Shown: in pieces, positions 51,163 to 62,570 of the stretch
How the letters are laid out: each line of letters opens with the position of its first letter
How positions within the stretch are numbered: the first letter of the stretch is position 1
From: Oceanivirga miroungae
GTDB lineage: Bacteria > Fusobacteriota > Fusobacteriia > Fusobacteriales > Leptotrichiaceae
NCBI RefSeq assembly: GCF_902505095.1
Contig: NZ_CABWIB010000001.1
Coordinates: 882,688 to 946,687, forward strand
DNA: 64,000 bases
Reading direction: 5' to 3'
Made by a program: the position numbers and the translations under genes
Notes under the pieces: generated by a model
The model's database searches: none
The model's input: only the letters and a program-made list of their open reading frames with translations
What the model was told of the DNA's origin: nothing

Positions 51163-53262
51163 CTATATCAAGAACTTATCTGCTAAATTAGCAGCAATTC
51201 TTTTTTCTCCCACCGAAAATTCAACTGTAATTGCCTTATCATCTACTTTTTTTACTTTACCTTTACCGTATGATTTATGAATTACTATTTGTCCTATTTT
51301 ATATTTTGAATCATTTTTAATTTTCTTTAAAGGATTAAAGTTTTCTACATTTGACGCAGGTTTTTTATATGGATTTTCAATCTTATTTATGTGATTTATA
51401 TAGTTTTTATCCATATCATAGAAAAATTCACTAACCATTTTATTATATATAGTAACTCCATTTACCATTCTAGATTTTGAATAAGTTAAGTAAAGTTCTT
51501 TCTCTGCTCTTGTTAGTGCTACATATAGAAGTCTTCTTTCTTCTTCTATTTCGTTTTCATCTTCTAATGATTTAGAATTAGGGAATAGTCCTGATTCAAA
51601 TCCTGCTAGAAAAACTGTTTCAAATTCAAGTCCTTTTGAACTATGAATAGTCATAAGTTTTACAACACTATTATCACTCATATCATCTAAACTTGATGAT
51701 AAAGATATAGTTTGTATATATTCATCTAGTTTTAAATCTGTATTATTTTTTTCAATTTCTATTATTGAGTTATATAGCTCTTGTATATTTAATACTCTAT
51801 CTTCATAATTATCTTCTTTTTCAATATATGCTAGATATTCTGTTTTGTCTATAATTTCTTGTAATAGTGAAGATATATTGTTATTTTCACTAAAATCTAT
51901 TAAATACTCCATTAAATTTTTAAATTCTTTTAATTTAGCTGTATTATTTACATCAAGCGCTTCTATATAGTTTAAATTATTTTTATTAGCATACTCAACT
52001 ATATCTGCAATTGTTTTTGCACCTATTTTTCTTTTTGGATTTGTTATAGCTCTTTCAAAATTTACACTATCGTTTGGATTATTTATTAAAATTAAATATG
52101 ACATTAAATCTTTTATTTCTTTTCTTGAATAAAATGATAATCCTCCATAAACTTGAGATTTAATTCCTTCAGCTAATAATTCTTGTTCTATTATTCTAGA
52201 CTGATAGTTAGTTCTATATAGTATTGCAAACTCATTTAAATTTCTATTTGATAGTTTTATAACCTTCGCTATATATCTAGCTTCCTGGTATGGAGTTTCT
52301 GCATCAAATAAGACTATTTTTTTTCCTTCTTCATTTGTTGTCCAAAGTTTTTTACCTAATGATGTCATATTATTTTTAATAACAGAATTTGCTAAATTCA
52401 AAATATTAGATGTTGATCTGTAATTTTGCTCAAGCCTTATTATATTTACATTATCATAATCTTTTTCAAAATTTAATATGTTACTTATATCAGCTCCACG
52501 AAAGGCATATATACTCTGGTCCTCATCTCCAACTACCCAAATGTTTTTGTATTTAGATGCTAAGTTTTTAATAATAGCATATTGTAATTTATTTGTATCT
52601 TGATACTCATCAACTAATATATATCTATATCTATCTTGAAGAATTGGTAATATTCTTTTGTTTTCTGTTAATTTTTTTGTATAGTATAAAATATCACTAA
52701 AATCCATGCTATTACTTTTTTTCAGTTCATCTTGGTACTCTTTATATATATCATAAAACTCTCTATTTGCATTTATTGATATATTGACCATTTTTTCATA
52801 ATCTTCTGGCATTATTTCATCTTCTTTTAGTTTAGAAATTTTAGCTAAATATGCTCTTGGTGTTAACTCATTTCTTAATACTAATTTTTTTATTATTTTT
52901 TTAATAATAGACATGCTATCATCTGTGTCATATATATTAAAGTTAGAAGTAAATCCAATATTACTACCATACATTCTAAGTAGTTTTACACCAAATGAGT
53001 GAAATGTTGATACTTGCATATCTGCTGTATTTTCATTCATCAATTTTTTTATTCTTTCTTTCATTTCATTTGCTGCCTTATTAGTAAATGTTAAAGCCAG
53101 TATATTTTCTTTCTCTATACCCATTTCTTTTACCATATAAGCTATTTTGTATGTTATAGTTCTTGTTTTCCCACTTCCAGCACCTGCTAGTATTAATCCA
53201 GGCCCTTCTACAAGCTTTGCTGCTTTTTTCTGCATATCGTTTAAATTATCTAAAATACTCAT
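51163..53262 (-). CDS. pcrA: UvrD/PcrA-type DNA helicase
   Basis: Superfamily 1 3'-5' helicase for excision repair, replication restart and removal of RNA polymerase. Motifs in order: LAGAGSGKTRT (Walker A), LTFTNKAANEM, DEYQDTN, GDEDQSIYAFRGA, LEQNYRSTSNIL, MTIHSSKGLEF and VALTRAEKELYL. The end (IGQIVIHKSYGKGKVKKV...) is the Tudor-like RNA-polymerase-binding domain of PcrA/UvrD. 699 residues. First gene of the long operon ending at rsmE; AAAGGTGA ribosome site. Confidence 0.96.
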   Translation of the reverse strand: MSILDNLNDMQKKAAKLVEGPGLILAGAGSGKTRTITYKIAYMVKEMGIEKENILALTFTNKAANEMKERIKKLMNENTADMQVSTFHSFGVKLLRMYGSNIGFTSNFNIYDTDDSMSIIKKIIKKLVLRNELTPRAYLAKISKLKEDEIMPEDYEKMVNISINANREFYDIYKEYQDELKKSNSMDFSDILYYTKKLTENKRILPILQDRYRYILVDEYQDTNKLQYAIIKNLASKYKNIWVVGDEDQSIYAFRGADISNILNFEKDYDNVNIIRLEQNYRSTSNILNLANSVIKNNMTSLGKKLWTTNEEGKKIVLFDAETPYQEARYIAKVIKLSNRNLNEFAILYRTNYQSRIIEQELLAEGIKSQVYGGLSFYSRKEIKDLMSYLILINNPNDSVNFERAITNPKRKIGAKTIADIVEYANKNNLNYIEALDVNNTAKLKEFKNLMEYLIDFSENNNISSLLQEIIDKTEYLAYIEKEDNYEDRVLNIQELYNSIIEIEKNNTDLKLDEYIQTISLSSSLDDMSDNSVVKLMTIHSSKGLEFETVFLAGFESGLFPNSKSLEDENEIEEERRLLYVALTRAEKELYLTYSKSRMVNGVTIYNKMVSEFFYDMDKNYINHINKIENPYKKPASNVENFNPLKKIKNDSKYKIGQIVIHKSYGKGKVKKVDDKAITVEFSVGEKRIAANLADKFLI

Positions 53263-53287
53263 TTTTTCACCTTTCCTTATTAGCTAA

Positions 53288-53296
53288 ATTATATCA
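53288..53296 (-). promoter_or_regulatory. Extended -10 promoter for the pcrA operon
   Basis: Minus-strand TGATATAAT about 25 bases before the pcrA start, directly after the clpB terminator. No good -35. Confidence 0.4.
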
Positions 53297-53310
53297 TAAC
53301 TTGCTAGTAA

Positions 53311-53343
53311 AAAAAAGAAAAAATCCTCCATAAAGAAGGATTT
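53311..53343 (-). terminator. Intrinsic terminator after clpB
   Basis: AAATCCT / AGGATTT stem with a 9-base loop followed by a long T-rich run on the minus strand. Confidence 0.85.
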
Positions 53344-53350
53344 ATATATT

Positions 53351-55837
53351 TTACTTAACTATATATGATAACTTATCATCACCAGCTACATAATCTACTA
53401 GTATATTCATATTTTTACTTATTTCATTTTTAATTATCATCATAGATAATTCAGTTTCTATATTTTTTTGTATATATCTTTTTATTGGTCTTGCTCCATA
53501 TTCACTGTTATACGACTTATTAGAGATATATTCTATAGCATTTTTTGTAAACTCTATTTTTATCATTCTATCTTCCAATAGTTTATTTATTTCTTCTAAT
53601 TCTTTTTTAACTATCTTTTCTATATCTTTCATATCAAGACTATTAAATTCACAAATTTCATCAATTCTATTTAAAAATTCTGGCTTAAATTTATACTTTA
53701 AATCCTCATTTTTTAAGTTTGATGTCATTATTATTATTGTATTTTTAAAGTTTACAGTTTTTCCTTTATTATCAGTTAATCTTCCATCATCTAAAACTTG
53801 AAGTAATAGATTAAATACATCAGGATGTGCTTTTTCTATTTCATCAAATAGTATTACAGAATATGGCTTTCTTCTTATTGCTTCTGTTAATTGTCCACCT
53901 TCTTCATAACCAACATAACCAGGGGCTGCTCCTATTAATCTACTTACACTAAATTTATCCATGTACTCACTCATATCAATTCTAACTATATTATCCTCAT
54001 CATCAAATAAGTTGTATGCTAGCGTTTTTGCTAAATATGTTTTACCAACTCCTGTTGGTCCTAGGAATATAAACGAACCAATAGGACGGTTTGGATCTTT
54101 TAAACCAGCTCTACTTCTTAATACGGTTTTGGCTATTTTTTCTACAGTTTCATCTTGTCCTACCACTCTACTTTCAATATTTTTTTCTAAGCTTAAAATC
54201 TTTTCTTTTTCTCCTTCTAATAATTTAGATACTGGGATATTAGTCCATTTAGCAATTATTTCTGTAATTTCATCTTCTGTAATCATTTGTTTTATTAATT
54301 TTGTTTGTTCGCTATTTTCTTTTATATTCTTAATTTTTGATTCTAATTCTGGTATAGTTTTATATTGAAGTTCTCCTGCTTTTGCATAATCTATATTTTT
54401 AAAGCTATACTCTTCTAATTTTCTTTTAGCTTCTTCTAAATCACCTTGTAGCTTTTTAATATCTTCTATTTTCTTTCTTTCAAGTTCCCAAACACTTAAT
54501 AGTTGTTTTTGTTTTTCTTTTTTATTTCCCAATTCTTCTTCTAAAAATTTTAATCTTTTTATACTAGCATCATCAGATTCTTTTTTTAATGAGGACTTTT
54601 CAATTTCTAATTGCGCAATTTGTCTTGATATTTCGTCTAATTCTGTTGGCATAGAGTTTATTTCTGTTTTTAATTTAGCACTAGCTTCATCTACTAAATC
54701 TATTGCCTTATCAGGCAGGTATCTATCGTTTATATATCTTGAACTTAGTTTTACAGCAGAAACTATTGCATTATCTGTTATTCTTATACCGTGAAATTGT
54801 TCAAACTTTTCCTTTAAACCTCTTAATATTGAAATACTTTCATCTATACTCGGTTCTGTTACCATAATAGGTTGAAAACGTCTTTCTAGAGCAGCATCTT
54901 TTTCTATGTATTTTCTATATTCATCTATAGTGGTAGCCCCTATTACTTTTATTTCACCTCTTGCTAACATCGGTTTTAATAAATTAGAAGCGTCCATCGC
55001 TCCTTCTGTTGCTCCTGCTCCTACAATATTGTGAATTTCATCTATAAAAAGTATTATATTACCATTACTTTTATCAAGTGTATCAATAACAGCTTTTAAT
55101 CTTTCTTCAAATTCACCTCTATACTTAGCACCACTTATTAAAGCCCCCATATCAAGACTAAATATTATCTTATTTTTTAAACTTTCAGGCACATCATTTT
55201 TAAATATTCTATGTGCAATTCCTTCTACTATAGCAGTTTTACCTACTCCTGGCTCACCTATTAATATCGGATTATTTTTATTACGACGGCTTAAAATTTG
55301 TATAGCCCTTCTTATTTCATCGTCTCTACCTATTATTGGATCAATTTTACCATTTTTAACTAATTCTACTAAATTTTTACCATATTTATTTAAAACATCA
55401 TATAAGTCCTCTGGATTTTCTGTTGTAACTTTTGTATTACCTCTTAATTTTTTTAATTCTTCTACAAATTTACTCTTGTTAATATCAGTATAGCTAATAC
55501 TTGCTAAAAATAAATGTTCTACACTAATATACTCATCACCATACGATTCTTTTATATTATTAGCTTCATTTAATACAGTTACAAATTCCTTACTAAATTT
55601 CATATTAGATGTATCACTTACTTTTGGAAACTTTTCTATTTTTTCTTTTAATACATCTATCTTATCTTTCGCACTTATTCCCATTTTATTTAGTATTGTC
55701 GGTATTAATCCATCTGCTTTTGACAATAATGCTAGCAACAAATGTTCCACCTTTACTTCTGAATTTTTATAGCTCGTTGCAAAATCAACTGCCTCTTTTA
55801 TAGCTAAATTTGCCATATTTGTATATTTATTATCCAT
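53351..55837 (-). CDS. clpB: ATP-dependent disaggregase ClpB
   Basis: Hsp104-type chaperone that rescues aggregated proteins with DnaK. An N-terminal Clp repeat domain is followed by AAA-1 ([26 protein letters not shown]), the long coiled-coil middle domain ending in the ClpB-type [13 protein letters not shown], and AAA-2 ([29 protein letters not shown]). At 828 residues it is slightly shorter than E. coli ClpB (857). The coiled middle domain and lack of a ClpP-binding loop argue against ClpC/ClpA. A single-gene unit with CIRCE operator, sigma70 promoter and terminator. Confidence 0.96.
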   Translation of the reverse strand: MDNKYTNMANLAIKEAVDFATSYKNSEVKVEHLLLALLSKADGLIPTILNKMGISAKDKIDVLKEKIEKFPKVSDTSNMKFSKEFVTVLNEANNIKESYGDEYISVEHLFLASISYTDINKSKFVEELKKLRGNTKVTTENPEDLYDVLNKYGKNLVELVKNGKIDPIIGRDDEIRRAIQILSRRNKNNPILIGEPGVGKTAIVEGIAHRIFKNDVPESLKNKIIFSLDMGALISGAKYRGEFEERLKAVIDTLDKSNGNIILFIDEIHNIVGAGATEGAMDASNLLKPMLARGEIKVIGATTIDEYRKYIEKDAALERRFQPIMVTEPSIDESISILRGLKEKFEQFHGIRITDNAIVSAVKLSSRYINDRYLPDKAIDLVDEASAKLKTEINSMPTELDEISRQIAQLEIEKSSLKKESDDASIKRLKFLEEELGNKKEKQKQLLSVWELERKKIEDIKKLQGDLEEAKRKLEEYSFKNIDYAKAGELQYKTIPELESKIKNIKENSEQTKLIKQMITEDEITEIIAKWTNIPVSKLLEGEKEKILSLEKNIESRVVGQDETVEKIAKTVLRSRAGLKDPNRPIGSFIFLGPTGVGKTYLAKTLAYNLFDDEDNIVRIDMSEYMDKFSVSRLIGAAPGYVGYEEGGQLTEAIRRKPYSVILFDEIEKAHPDVFNLLLQVLDDGRLTDNKGKTVNFKNTIIIMTSNLKNEDLKYKFKPEFLNRIDEICEFNSLDMKDIEKIVKKELEEINKLLEDRMIKIEFTKNAIEYISNKSYNSEYGARPIKRYIQKNIETELSMMIIKNEISKNMNILVDYVAGDDKLSYIVK

Positions 55838-55856
55838 ATTATCACTCCCATTCTTT

Positions 55857-55883
55857 TTAGCACTCGCAATACTTGACTGCTAA
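55857..55883. promoter_or_regulatory. CIRCE operator (HrcA site) of clpB
   Basis: TTAGCACTC, nine bases, GACTGCTAA: the CIRCE inverted repeat with a single mismatch (consensus right arm GAGTGCTAA). It sits exactly at the predicted transcription start and before the ribosome site, where HrcA repressor binding would block transcription until heat stress. hrcA itself is not in the window. Confidence 0.92.
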
Positions 55884-55890
55884 TAACTGT

Positions 55891-55919
55891 ATTCTATACC
55901 TAATTTATCTATATGTCAA
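55891..55919 (-). promoter_or_regulatory. Sigma70 promoter of clpB
   Basis: Minus-strand perfect TTGACA (55919-55914), 17 bases, TAGAAT (55896-55891). The start of transcription falls at the edge of the CIRCE element. Confidence 0.85.
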
Positions 55920-55928
55920 TACTTTTTT

Positions 55929-55958
55929 AAAAAAAAATCAACTATTTAAAATAGTTGA
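55929..55958 (-). terminator. Intrinsic terminator after the exonuclease gene
   Basis: TCAACTAT / ATAGTTGA stem (55938-55945 with 55951-55958), 5-base loop and nine T on the minus strand; closes the tdk-to-exonuclease operon just before the clpB promoter. Confidence 0.85.
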
Positions 55959-55959
55959 C

Positions 55960-56556
55960 TTATACATTAGTGCTTATATTATTCACTACAAAATCATTAA
56001 TCCTTTTTTCTGTTAAAAAGTAATTTCTCATTCTATAAAATACTCTTGCCATGATTTTTACGTCATAGAGACTATTATGAAGTTCATTCTCTTCTAGTGG
56101 AACTTTATAGTAGTCTGCACACTCTAGTAATTTTGGCCATTTTGCGCTAACTATCATTACATTTTCTAACATTGTATCAAATTGGTATTTTAATAAATCC
56201 TTTGGTAAAAACTTTCTATCAAATCTAATATTATGAGCTATAAAATGTGTTGCTCCATCACAGAACCTAAGAAAAGAATCTATATCATCATAAAAATATT
56301 TTGGATAATTTATTTTACTTTCCATTCTTCTTTTTTCTATACACTCATCTGTTAGCCCATTTACTTTAATAGCTCCCTCATTTATTTCTTCGCCTTCTTT
56401 TCTAAAGTAATATCTATCATACTCATCTATAAATTCCATTTTCTTATTTTCTGTATCATATGTTAATTTCATAGCTGATAAAGATAGTAAAGAAGCGCTA
56501 TTAGGATCTACTCCATTTGTTTCAGTGTCAAAAAAGATTAATTTTACTATTGCCAT
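55960..56556 (-). CDS. DnaQ-like 3'-5' exonuclease (DEDDh)
   Basis: A 198-residue single-domain nuclease. ExoI motif FFDTETNG (D10, E12), ExoII in HFIAHNIRFDRKF and ExoIII HNSLYDV give the DEDDh set. It lacks polymerase or helicase domains, so it could be a proofreading subunit or a small-molecule or RNA trimming exonuclease. It follows lepA by three bases and precedes a terminator. Confidence 0.85.
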   Translation of the reverse strand: MAIVKLIFFDTETNGVDPNSASLLSLSAMKLTYDTENKKMEFIDEYDRYYFRKEGEEINEGAIKVNGLTDECIEKRRMESKINYPKYFYDDIDSFLRFCDGATHFIAHNIRFDRKFLPKDLLKYQFDTMLENVMIVSAKWPKLLECADYYKVPLEENELHNSLYDVKIMARVFYRMRNYFLTEKRINDFVVNNISTNV

Positions 56557-56559
56557 ATT

Positions 56560-58362
56560 TTATACTTCTCCTAGTTTTAAAACTGCTAAGAAAGCTTCTT
56601 GAGGTATTTCAACATTACCAATAGCTTTCATTCTCTTTTTACCTTCTTTTTGCTTTTCTAATAGTTTTTTCTTACGAGTAATATCTCCACCATAACATTT
56701 TGCTAATACATTCTTACGAAGTGCTTTTATAGTTGTTCTCGCTATTATTTTAGTTCCTAATGCTGCTTGTATTGGAATTTCAAACTGTTGTCTTGGTATT
56801 ACATCTTTTAGCTTTTCTGCTATTAAACGCCCTCTTGTATACGCGTTATCACTGTGAGCTATAAATGAAAAGGCATCTACCGGCTCTCCTGACACTAATA
56901 TATCTACTTTAACTAGATTAGATTCTTTGTATCCAGTAAATTCATATTCAAAAGAAGCATATCCTTTTGTTTTAGATTTTAGTTTATCATAAAAATCTAT
57001 AACAATTTCTGCAAGAGGTAAATCATATTCTATCATTACACGATTCTCATCAATGTAACTCATGTTTAAAAAAGTTCCTCTTTTTTCTTGGCATAACTCC
57101 ATAACATTTCCTACATAATCTTTTGGAACCATTATTGTCCCTTTTATATATGGTTCTTCTATTATTTTTCTACCATCTTCAAATTCCGCTGGGTTATCAA
57201 TAACTTTTGTTTCAGTGCTTCCTTCCATTGTTACATAGTATTTAACAGAAGGTGCTGTTGAAATTAAGTCTATCTCAAATTCTCTTCTTAGTCTTTCTAT
57301 TATTATTTCCATATGAAGTAAACCTAAAAAACCACATCTAAATCCAAATCCAAGAGCTACCGATGTTTCTGGTTGATAAGTTAAAGAGGCATCATTTAAT
57401 TGTAATTTTTCAAGAGCTACTTTTAAATCTTCATAATCATCTGTTGATATTGGGTAAATTCCAGCAAAAACCATGCTAAGTGCTGGTCTATATCCAGCTA
57501 GTGGACTACTAGCTCTATTATTTACTAATGTTATTGTATCTCCCACTTGCGTATCTTTTATTTCTTTAATTCCTGTTACTATATACCCAACAGATCCTGC
57601 TTGCAGCTCATCTGTTTCTTGCATTTTAGGTACAAATCTTCCAAGTTCTAGCACTTCAAATTCTTTGTTTGTTGACATTACTACAATTTTATCACCTTTT
57701 TTAATGCTACCGTCCATTATTCTAATATATGTAATAACACCTCTAAAATCATCATAGTGAGAATCAAATATTAATGCTTTTAGTGGTTTATTTTCGTCAC
57801 CACTAGGAGCTGGCAAGAAATTCACAATTTTTTCTAAAAGTTCGTCTATTCCAAATCCTGTTTTTGCCGATACTAAGGCTGCATTATCTGTAGGCAGTCC
57901 TATTACATCTTCAACTTCTAATAAGACCTTATCTGGATCAGCTGATGGTAAATCTATTTTATTTACAACAGGTAATATTTCCAAATCATTTTCTAGTGCT
58001 AAATAAACATTGGCTAAAGTTTGTGCTTCTATACCTTGCGCTGCATCTACTACAAGTAATGCTCCATCACATGCAGCAAGTGATCTACTAACTTCGTATA
58101 TAAAGTCAACGTGTCCTGGTGTATCAATTAGGTTTAACTCATAAGTGTTGTTGTCCTTTGCAGTATAATGAAGTGTCACTGCTTGTGCTTTAATTGTAAT
58201 TCCTTTTTCACGTTCTAAATCCATGCTATCTAATATCTGGCTTTTCATTTCACGGCTAGTTACAGTATGTGTCATTTCTATAAGTCTATCTGCTATTGTA
58301 GATTTACCATGATCTATATGCGCTATAATAGAAAAGTTTCTCTTATATTTTTTATCTATCAT
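56560..58362 (-). CDS. lepA: Elongation factor 4 (LepA)
   Basis: Ribosomal GTPase that helps in 30S assembly and stalled translation. G motifs: [17 protein letters not shown] and [10 protein letters not shown]; the EF4-specific C-terminal domain ends in the basic [16 protein letters not shown] and [15 protein letters not shown]. The start is ATG 58362 ([11 protein letters not shown]), five bases after GGAG; an in-frame ATG 30 bases earlier lies in the tcdA coding end. 600 residues, normal. Overlaps tcdA by 11 bases. Confidence 0.97.
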   Translation of the reverse strand: MIDKKYKRNFSIIAHIDHGKSTIADRLIEMTHTVTSREMKSQILDSMDLEREKGITIKAQAVTLHYTAKDNNTYELNLIDTPGHVDFIYEVSRSLAACDGALLVVDAAQGIEAQTLANVYLALENDLEILPVVNKIDLPSADPDKVLLEVEDVIGLPTDNAALVSAKTGFGIDELLEKIVNFLPAPSGDENKPLKALIFDSHYDDFRGVITYIRIMDGSIKKGDKIVVMSTNKEFEVLELGRFVPKMQETDELQAGSVGYIVTGIKEIKDTQVGDTITLVNNRASSPLAGYRPALSMVFAGIYPISTDDYEDLKVALEKLQLNDASLTYQPETSVALGFGFRCGFLGLLHMEIIIERLRREFEIDLISTAPSVKYYVTMEGSTETKVIDNPAEFEDGRKIIEEPYIKGTIMVPKDYVGNVMELCQEKRGTFLNMSYIDENRVMIEYDLPLAEIVIDFYDKLKSKTKGYASFEYEFTGYKESNLVKVDILVSGEPVDAFSFIAHSDNAYTRGRLIAEKLKDVIPRQQFEIPIQAALGTKIIARTTIKALRKNVLAKCYGGDITRKKKLLEKQKEGKKRMKAIGNVEIPQEAFLAVLKLGEV

Positions 58363-59068
58363 CTCTTCTCCTATAATTAATTTTAATATCAAGTAATCTT
58401 CTTACTACATAAGAAGCTACAGTTATGCCTGCTACAGGTGGTACAAAACTTGTACTTCCTAGATTATCGTTGTCATGTCTTATTGCAAATTCTTCAGAGT
58501 AAATAACAGGTAATTCCCTTGCTGAATTTATATTTTTTAACTCTCTTCTTAGTTTTCTTGCAAAAGCACAAAATCTTGTATCATATAACTTTGTTATTTT
58601 TACCTTTGTTGGATCTAGCTTATTAGCCATTCCCATTGATGATACTATTTTAATCTTATTCATTAGACAATGTCTTATTAAGGTAAGTTTTGCACTTATA
58701 TCATCTATTGCATCTATTACATAGTCATATTCTTTTAAGTTAAATTCATCAATGTTTTCTATCATTAACTTCTTATCTATCTTAAAAACTTTGCATTCAC
58801 TATTTATATCTTTTATTCTATCATACATTACATCTACTTTTTTTCTTTTTATTGTAGAATTTAGTGCTACTAATTGTCTATTTATATTAGATATATTTAC
58901 TATATCATAATCTACTATAGTAATGCTACCTATAAAACTTCTAGTTAAGGCTTCTGCCGCAAATGATCCTACACCACCTAAACCAAATATTATTATTTTA
59001 GAGTTTTTTAATATTTCTAAATTTTTATCTCCAATTAAATACTCTAATCTCTCACTGTTTTTACTCAT
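58352..59068 (-). CDS. tcdA: tRNA threonylcarbamoyladenosine dehydratase
   Basis: E1-like enzyme that cyclises t6A37 of tRNA to ct6A with ATP. The nucleotide-binding [14 protein letters not shown], the [14 protein letters not shown] motif with its catalytic arginine, YVIDAIDDI and the late SFVPPVAGI stretch match TcdA/CsdL rather than MoeB or ThiF. The start is ATG 59068 ([11 protein letters not shown]), with GAGTGA five bases before; a GTG at 59077 is the alternative. 238 residues. Sits between the ABC exporter genes and lepA. Confidence 0.9.
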   Translation of the reverse strand: MSKNSERLEYLIGDKNLEILKNSKIIIFGLGGVGSFAAEALTRSFIGSITIVDYDIVNISNINRQLVALNSTIKRKKVDVMYDRIKDINSECKVFKIDKKLMIENIDEFNLKEYDYVIDAIDDISAKLTLIRHCLMNKIKIVSSMGMANKLDPTKVKITKLYDTRFCAFARKLRRELKNINSARELPVIYSEEFAIRHDNDNLGSTSFVPPVAGITVASYVVRRLLDIKINYRRRDDR

Positions 59069-59069
59069 T

Positions 59070-61883
59070 TTATTCACTCATTTTTAAGGATTCTATCATA
59101 TTTATGTTTCTTATTTTAAATTTTAGTATAAATAGGACTATAAACACAAATATTAGTGGTATTATGAAGCTATATAGTAATAAATATATATTAAAGTTTA
59201 ATACTAATATTAACGATTCTCTAAATTGATAAGCTACAAGTCTTATAAGTAGATTACCTAAACCTATTCCTAAAATAATGGAAATAATAGCAAGAATTAT
59301 TATTTCTCTAAATATGTATAAATCCAACTCTCTTTCTTTATATCCAAGAACTTCTAATGTAGAAAGTTCTCTTCTTCTTTCAATTATATTTATGTTAGCT
59401 AAATTGTATGTAACTAAAATAGCTAAAACTCCTCCTAAAACAACCATAAATATCACTATTATATCTAAACTTGATACTTGGTCATTAAAATATTTTCTAA
59501 CATTATTCAAATTATTTATACTGTATACTATATCAGATTCTAAATTTATACTCTTATTTTTATCATTAAATCTAATATATATGGCATTTGTTTTTGCTTT
59601 TTTATTTTTAGTATATATGTATTGTGAAATGTAGTTTTTAAAACTTTTTGATATACTTATATCATACAAGATATTATACATATCATAGTAAACTAATTTA
59701 TTAGTTTCTTTTAATTTTAATATATCATAAAGACTTTCACTTATTGCACTTTTATTTTCATCTAATTTAAAATTTAAAAAGCTTTCATAATTGTCATCAA
59801 TTATTTCTACTTTTTGAACCTCTACTTCTCTTAATTTATTTTCAACTTTAATTGAGTCTATTTTTACTCTTAATATATCAACATTTTCTAGATTATTAAT
59901 ATATTTATTTATTTCATCTTGAGTAGCATTTGGTTTAAAAAATACCTTCGCATCAAATTTTTCAACATCCGTATACTGTTTTTTAGCTATATCTTTAATT
60001 GAATAACGAAGTCCGACTCCTAGATAAATTAAAGATGTACATAATCCTATTCCTAAAAGTGTCATAAAAAGTCTTAACTTATATTTTAAAAGATTTCTTA
60101 TAACTATATTTTTTATTTTAAAATTAACCTTATCATCCTCATTACCAGATAATAGTGTTATAACTTTTTCAGACAAAATCTTTTTAAGTATAAATATTAT
60201 AGTTAGAACTATAACAATAATTAATAAACTTAAATTTAGAAATATTGATAAAAGTTCTCCTCTTACTGTATATTTACTAAATATATCGATTGTTGATGTA
60301 AAAAAGCTAGGATATATTATGCTTGGCACAAAATATGTACCCCCTACCGTACCTATAACTATACCTAAAATTGCAGGAATTAATGCATATATCATAAATT
60401 TAGAAATTATTTTTAAATTACCATATCCTAAAAATTTATATGTCCCTATTATATTTCTTTGTTCTATTGAAAATCTAATAATTGTTGTTGAAACTATAAA
60501 TAGACTTATCAAGAAAAATAGACTTGTAAATACAAAAGATATCAAAAACATTGAATTGTAGTTATTATATAAGGCTTGGTAATCTAGGTTATCATATATA
60601 GAAGAAACTGCGTATAAAGGCTTAATAACTTTAGATTTTAATGATATTAGCTCTTTTCTTTTTTCTTCTAACTCTTGTCTTTTATCAGCCAAGATCTTGT
60701 GTGAAGCTTTAATTTGTTCTCTACCTTCATTTAATTTATTTAAATTTTTCTTGTACTCTAACTCATATTTATTTTCTTCTTTTTCAAGCAAAAGCTTATT
60801 TTTTTCTATTTCTTCTTTTGCTTTTTTGATTTCATTAAACCCATTTTCTATTTTTTCTCTGTTTTCTATCAATTCTTTTCTTGTTTTAAAAGTATCATCT
60901 ACTATCTTTTTATTTTTATCTAACTCCTCTTTATATTTTTCATATTTAGATACAGATAAAAATATACTATCTTTTTTATTTTCTAATTTTTTATACCCTT
61001 CACGAAGTTTACCACTAGACACTAGAAGTTCAGGTAATTTTTCATTTATCTTTTTTAAACCCTTATTTATTTTTTCTTTATTTAATTCTAATTCTTTTTC
61101 CTTATTTTCTAATTCACGATTAGCTTTTTTTAACTTCCTTTTATTTTCTTTAAAAACTTTTTTAGCCTCTTCTAGCTTTAGCTTGTTTTCGTTTACTTCA
61201 TCTAATTTTTCATTTAATAAAAGTTCATTTTTACTAATTTCAATAAAAGCATTGTCTATTTCTAATATACCTTCATTTATTTCATTTACTATTTCTTTTT
61301 TTCTAGCTTCAGGTCTATTTCTAAACAAGCTTCTTAACTCATGTTTTTTTTCTTTTATATATCTTAAATATTTTTTTGAAAATAAGTCAAATTTATACGG
61401 TCTATCAAAGTATATTAAAACTACATTGGGCTTTTTAGAATCATTACTATTCTCATAATACACCTTATTTACTTCTACACCATTTTTTATTATATTTTTA
61501 CTTATATATGATATTGAATAGTATTTAGAATCTTTATTTGAGTTTTTAAGTTCTACTTTTTTTGACTTTTCTAAATTTTTGTTTTGTATTATTAGATTAT
61601 TATTATCATCTATTGTTTCATTAAGCTTAACTATTTTTTTTATTCCATCTAATCCATTTATTAAATCAAAATCACTATCACTAAGCTCTATATATGACTC
61701 TAATCTTAAATCATAAATATCATTTTTTTCTAATACCATATTAACATTTTTATTTATATTATATGTTGTAGTACTTAATCCAACAAAAACTAGAGTACCT
61801 AAAAGTACTATTAAAAGTATAGATAAAAATCTACTTTTTGATTTCAGAATTTCTCTTAAAATATCTTTAGTTGATGCTCTCAT
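59070..61883 (-). CDS. FtsX-type ABC exporter permease with long extracytoplasmic coiled coil
   Basis: A 937-residue membrane protein with two FtsX modules: an N-terminal helix (about 20-38), a core of helices near 445-570, a second module with helices near 620 and the last four helices at the C-terminus. Between the first helix and the core lies an external region whose part from about 190 to 420 is almost entirely heptad-like Lys/Glu/Leu sequence, a coiled coil of some 225 residues. This resembles MacB/LolC-type mechanotransmission ABC proteins, which move lipoproteins, toxins or peptides or control wall enzymes without carrying solute across. The start is ATG 61883 after GAGTGG. The partner ATPase ends two bases upstream. 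Confidence 0.85.
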   Translation of the reverse strand: MRASTKDILREILKSKSRFLSILLIVLLGTLVFVGLSTTTYNINKNVNMVLEKNDIYDLRLESYIELSDSDFDLINGLDGIKKIVKLNETIDDNNNLIIQNKNLEKSKKVELKNSNKDSKYYSISYISKNIIKNGVEVNKVYYENSNDSKKPNVVLIYFDRPYKFDLFSKKYLRYIKEKKHELRSLFRNRPEARKKEIVNEINEGILEIDNAFIEISKNELLLNEKLDEVNENKLKLEEAKKVFKENKRKLKKANRELENKEKELELNKEKINKGLKKINEKLPELLVSSGKLREGYKKLENKKDSIFLSVSKYEKYKEELDKNKKIVDDTFKTRKELIENREKIENGFNEIKKAKEEIEKNKLLLEKEENKYELEYKKNLNKLNEGREQIKASHKILADKRQELEEKRKELISLKSKVIKPLYAVSSIYDNLDYQALYNNYNSMFLISFVFTSLFFLISLFIVSTTIIRFSIEQRNIIGTYKFLGYGNLKIISKFMIYALIPAILGIVIGTVGGTYFVPSIIYPSFFTSTIDIFSKYTVRGELLSIFLNLSLLIIVIVLTIIFILKKILSEKVITLLSGNEDDKVNFKIKNIVIRNLLKYKLRLFMTLLGIGLCTSLIYLGVGLRYSIKDIAKKQYTDVEKFDAKVFFKPNATQDEINKYINNLENVDILRVKIDSIKVENKLREVEVQKVEIIDDNYESFLNFKLDENKSAISESLYDILKLKETNKLVYYDMYNILYDISISKSFKNYISQYIYTKNKKAKTNAIYIRFNDKNKSINLESDIVYSINNLNNVRKYFNDQVSSLDIIVIFMVVLGGVLAILVTYNLANINIIERRRELSTLEVLGYKERELDLYIFREIIILAIISIILGIGLGNLLIRLVAYQFRESLILVLNFNIYLLLYSFIIPLIFVFIVLFILKFKIRNINMIESLKMSE

Positions 61884-61885
61884 AA

Positions 61886-62569
61886 TTACCACTCTATTTC
61901 ATCTACTGATAACTTTTTCTCATTAATATTTATGCTTTTTACTTTTGAATCAGATATTTCTATTATTTTATCAGCTATTTTTGCAATTTCTTGATTGTGA
62001 GTTATTAAAATAACTGTAGTTTTTGTTTCACTGCATATTTTTTCTAGTAGTTTTAATACTTGCTTCCCTGTATTGTAATCAAGTGCTCCTGTTGGTTCAT
62101 CACATAAAAGAATTTTTGGATTTTTAGATATTGCTCTTGCTATACTTACTCTTTGTTGTTCACCTCCACTTAGTTCATATGGAAAATTGTTTTCTCTTTT
62201 TTCTAAACCAACTAAGCTAAGGGCTTTTACAGGTTCAATTCCACCTTCTACTAAGTCATATGCTAACTTAACATTTTCTAATGCTGTTAAGTTAGGAATT
62301 AAATTATAGAATTGAAAAACAAAACCAACTATGTTTCTTCTATACATAGTTAGTTTTTTATTATTATATTTAGTTATATCTTCACCATCTATTAAAACAG
62401 AGCCACTTGTTGCTACTTCAATACCACCTAATATATTAAGTAAAGTTGATTTCCCCGCTCCAGAAGCTCCTAATATTACTACAAATTCACCATCATCTAT
62501 TTTAAAGCTAATATCATTATTTGCAGTTATAAAGTTATATTTTTTATATAAATTTTTAACTTCTATCAA
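61886..62569 (-). CDS. ABC transporter ATPase (LolD/MacB type)
   Basis: A 227-residue ATPase driving the permease encoded next. Walker [15 protein letters not shown]-loop [18 protein letters not shown], signature [15 protein letters not shown], Walker [13 protein letters not shown] and H-loop LITHNQ all fit the LolD/MacB/FtsE group. The start is TTG 62569, eight bases after AAGAAGG in the end of the lipoprotein gene. Confidence 0.94.
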   Translation of the reverse strand: MIEVKNLYKKYNFITANNDISFKIDDGEFVVILGASGAGKSTLLNILGGIEVATSGSVLIDGEDITKYNNKKLTMYRRNIVGFVFQFYNLIPNLTALENVKLAYDLVEGGIEPVKALSLVGLEKRENNFPYELSGGEQQRVSIARAISKNPKILLCDEPTGALDYNTGKQVLKLLEKICSETKTTVILITHNQEIAKIADKIIEISDSKVKSININEKKLSVDEIEW

Positions 62570-62570
62570 T

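Noticed and set aside
60697-61458. Open frame of about 250 codons on the plus strand
   Set aside because: It is antisense to the Lys/Glu-rich coiled coil of the permease, giving an artificial Ser/Phe-rich product with no family features.
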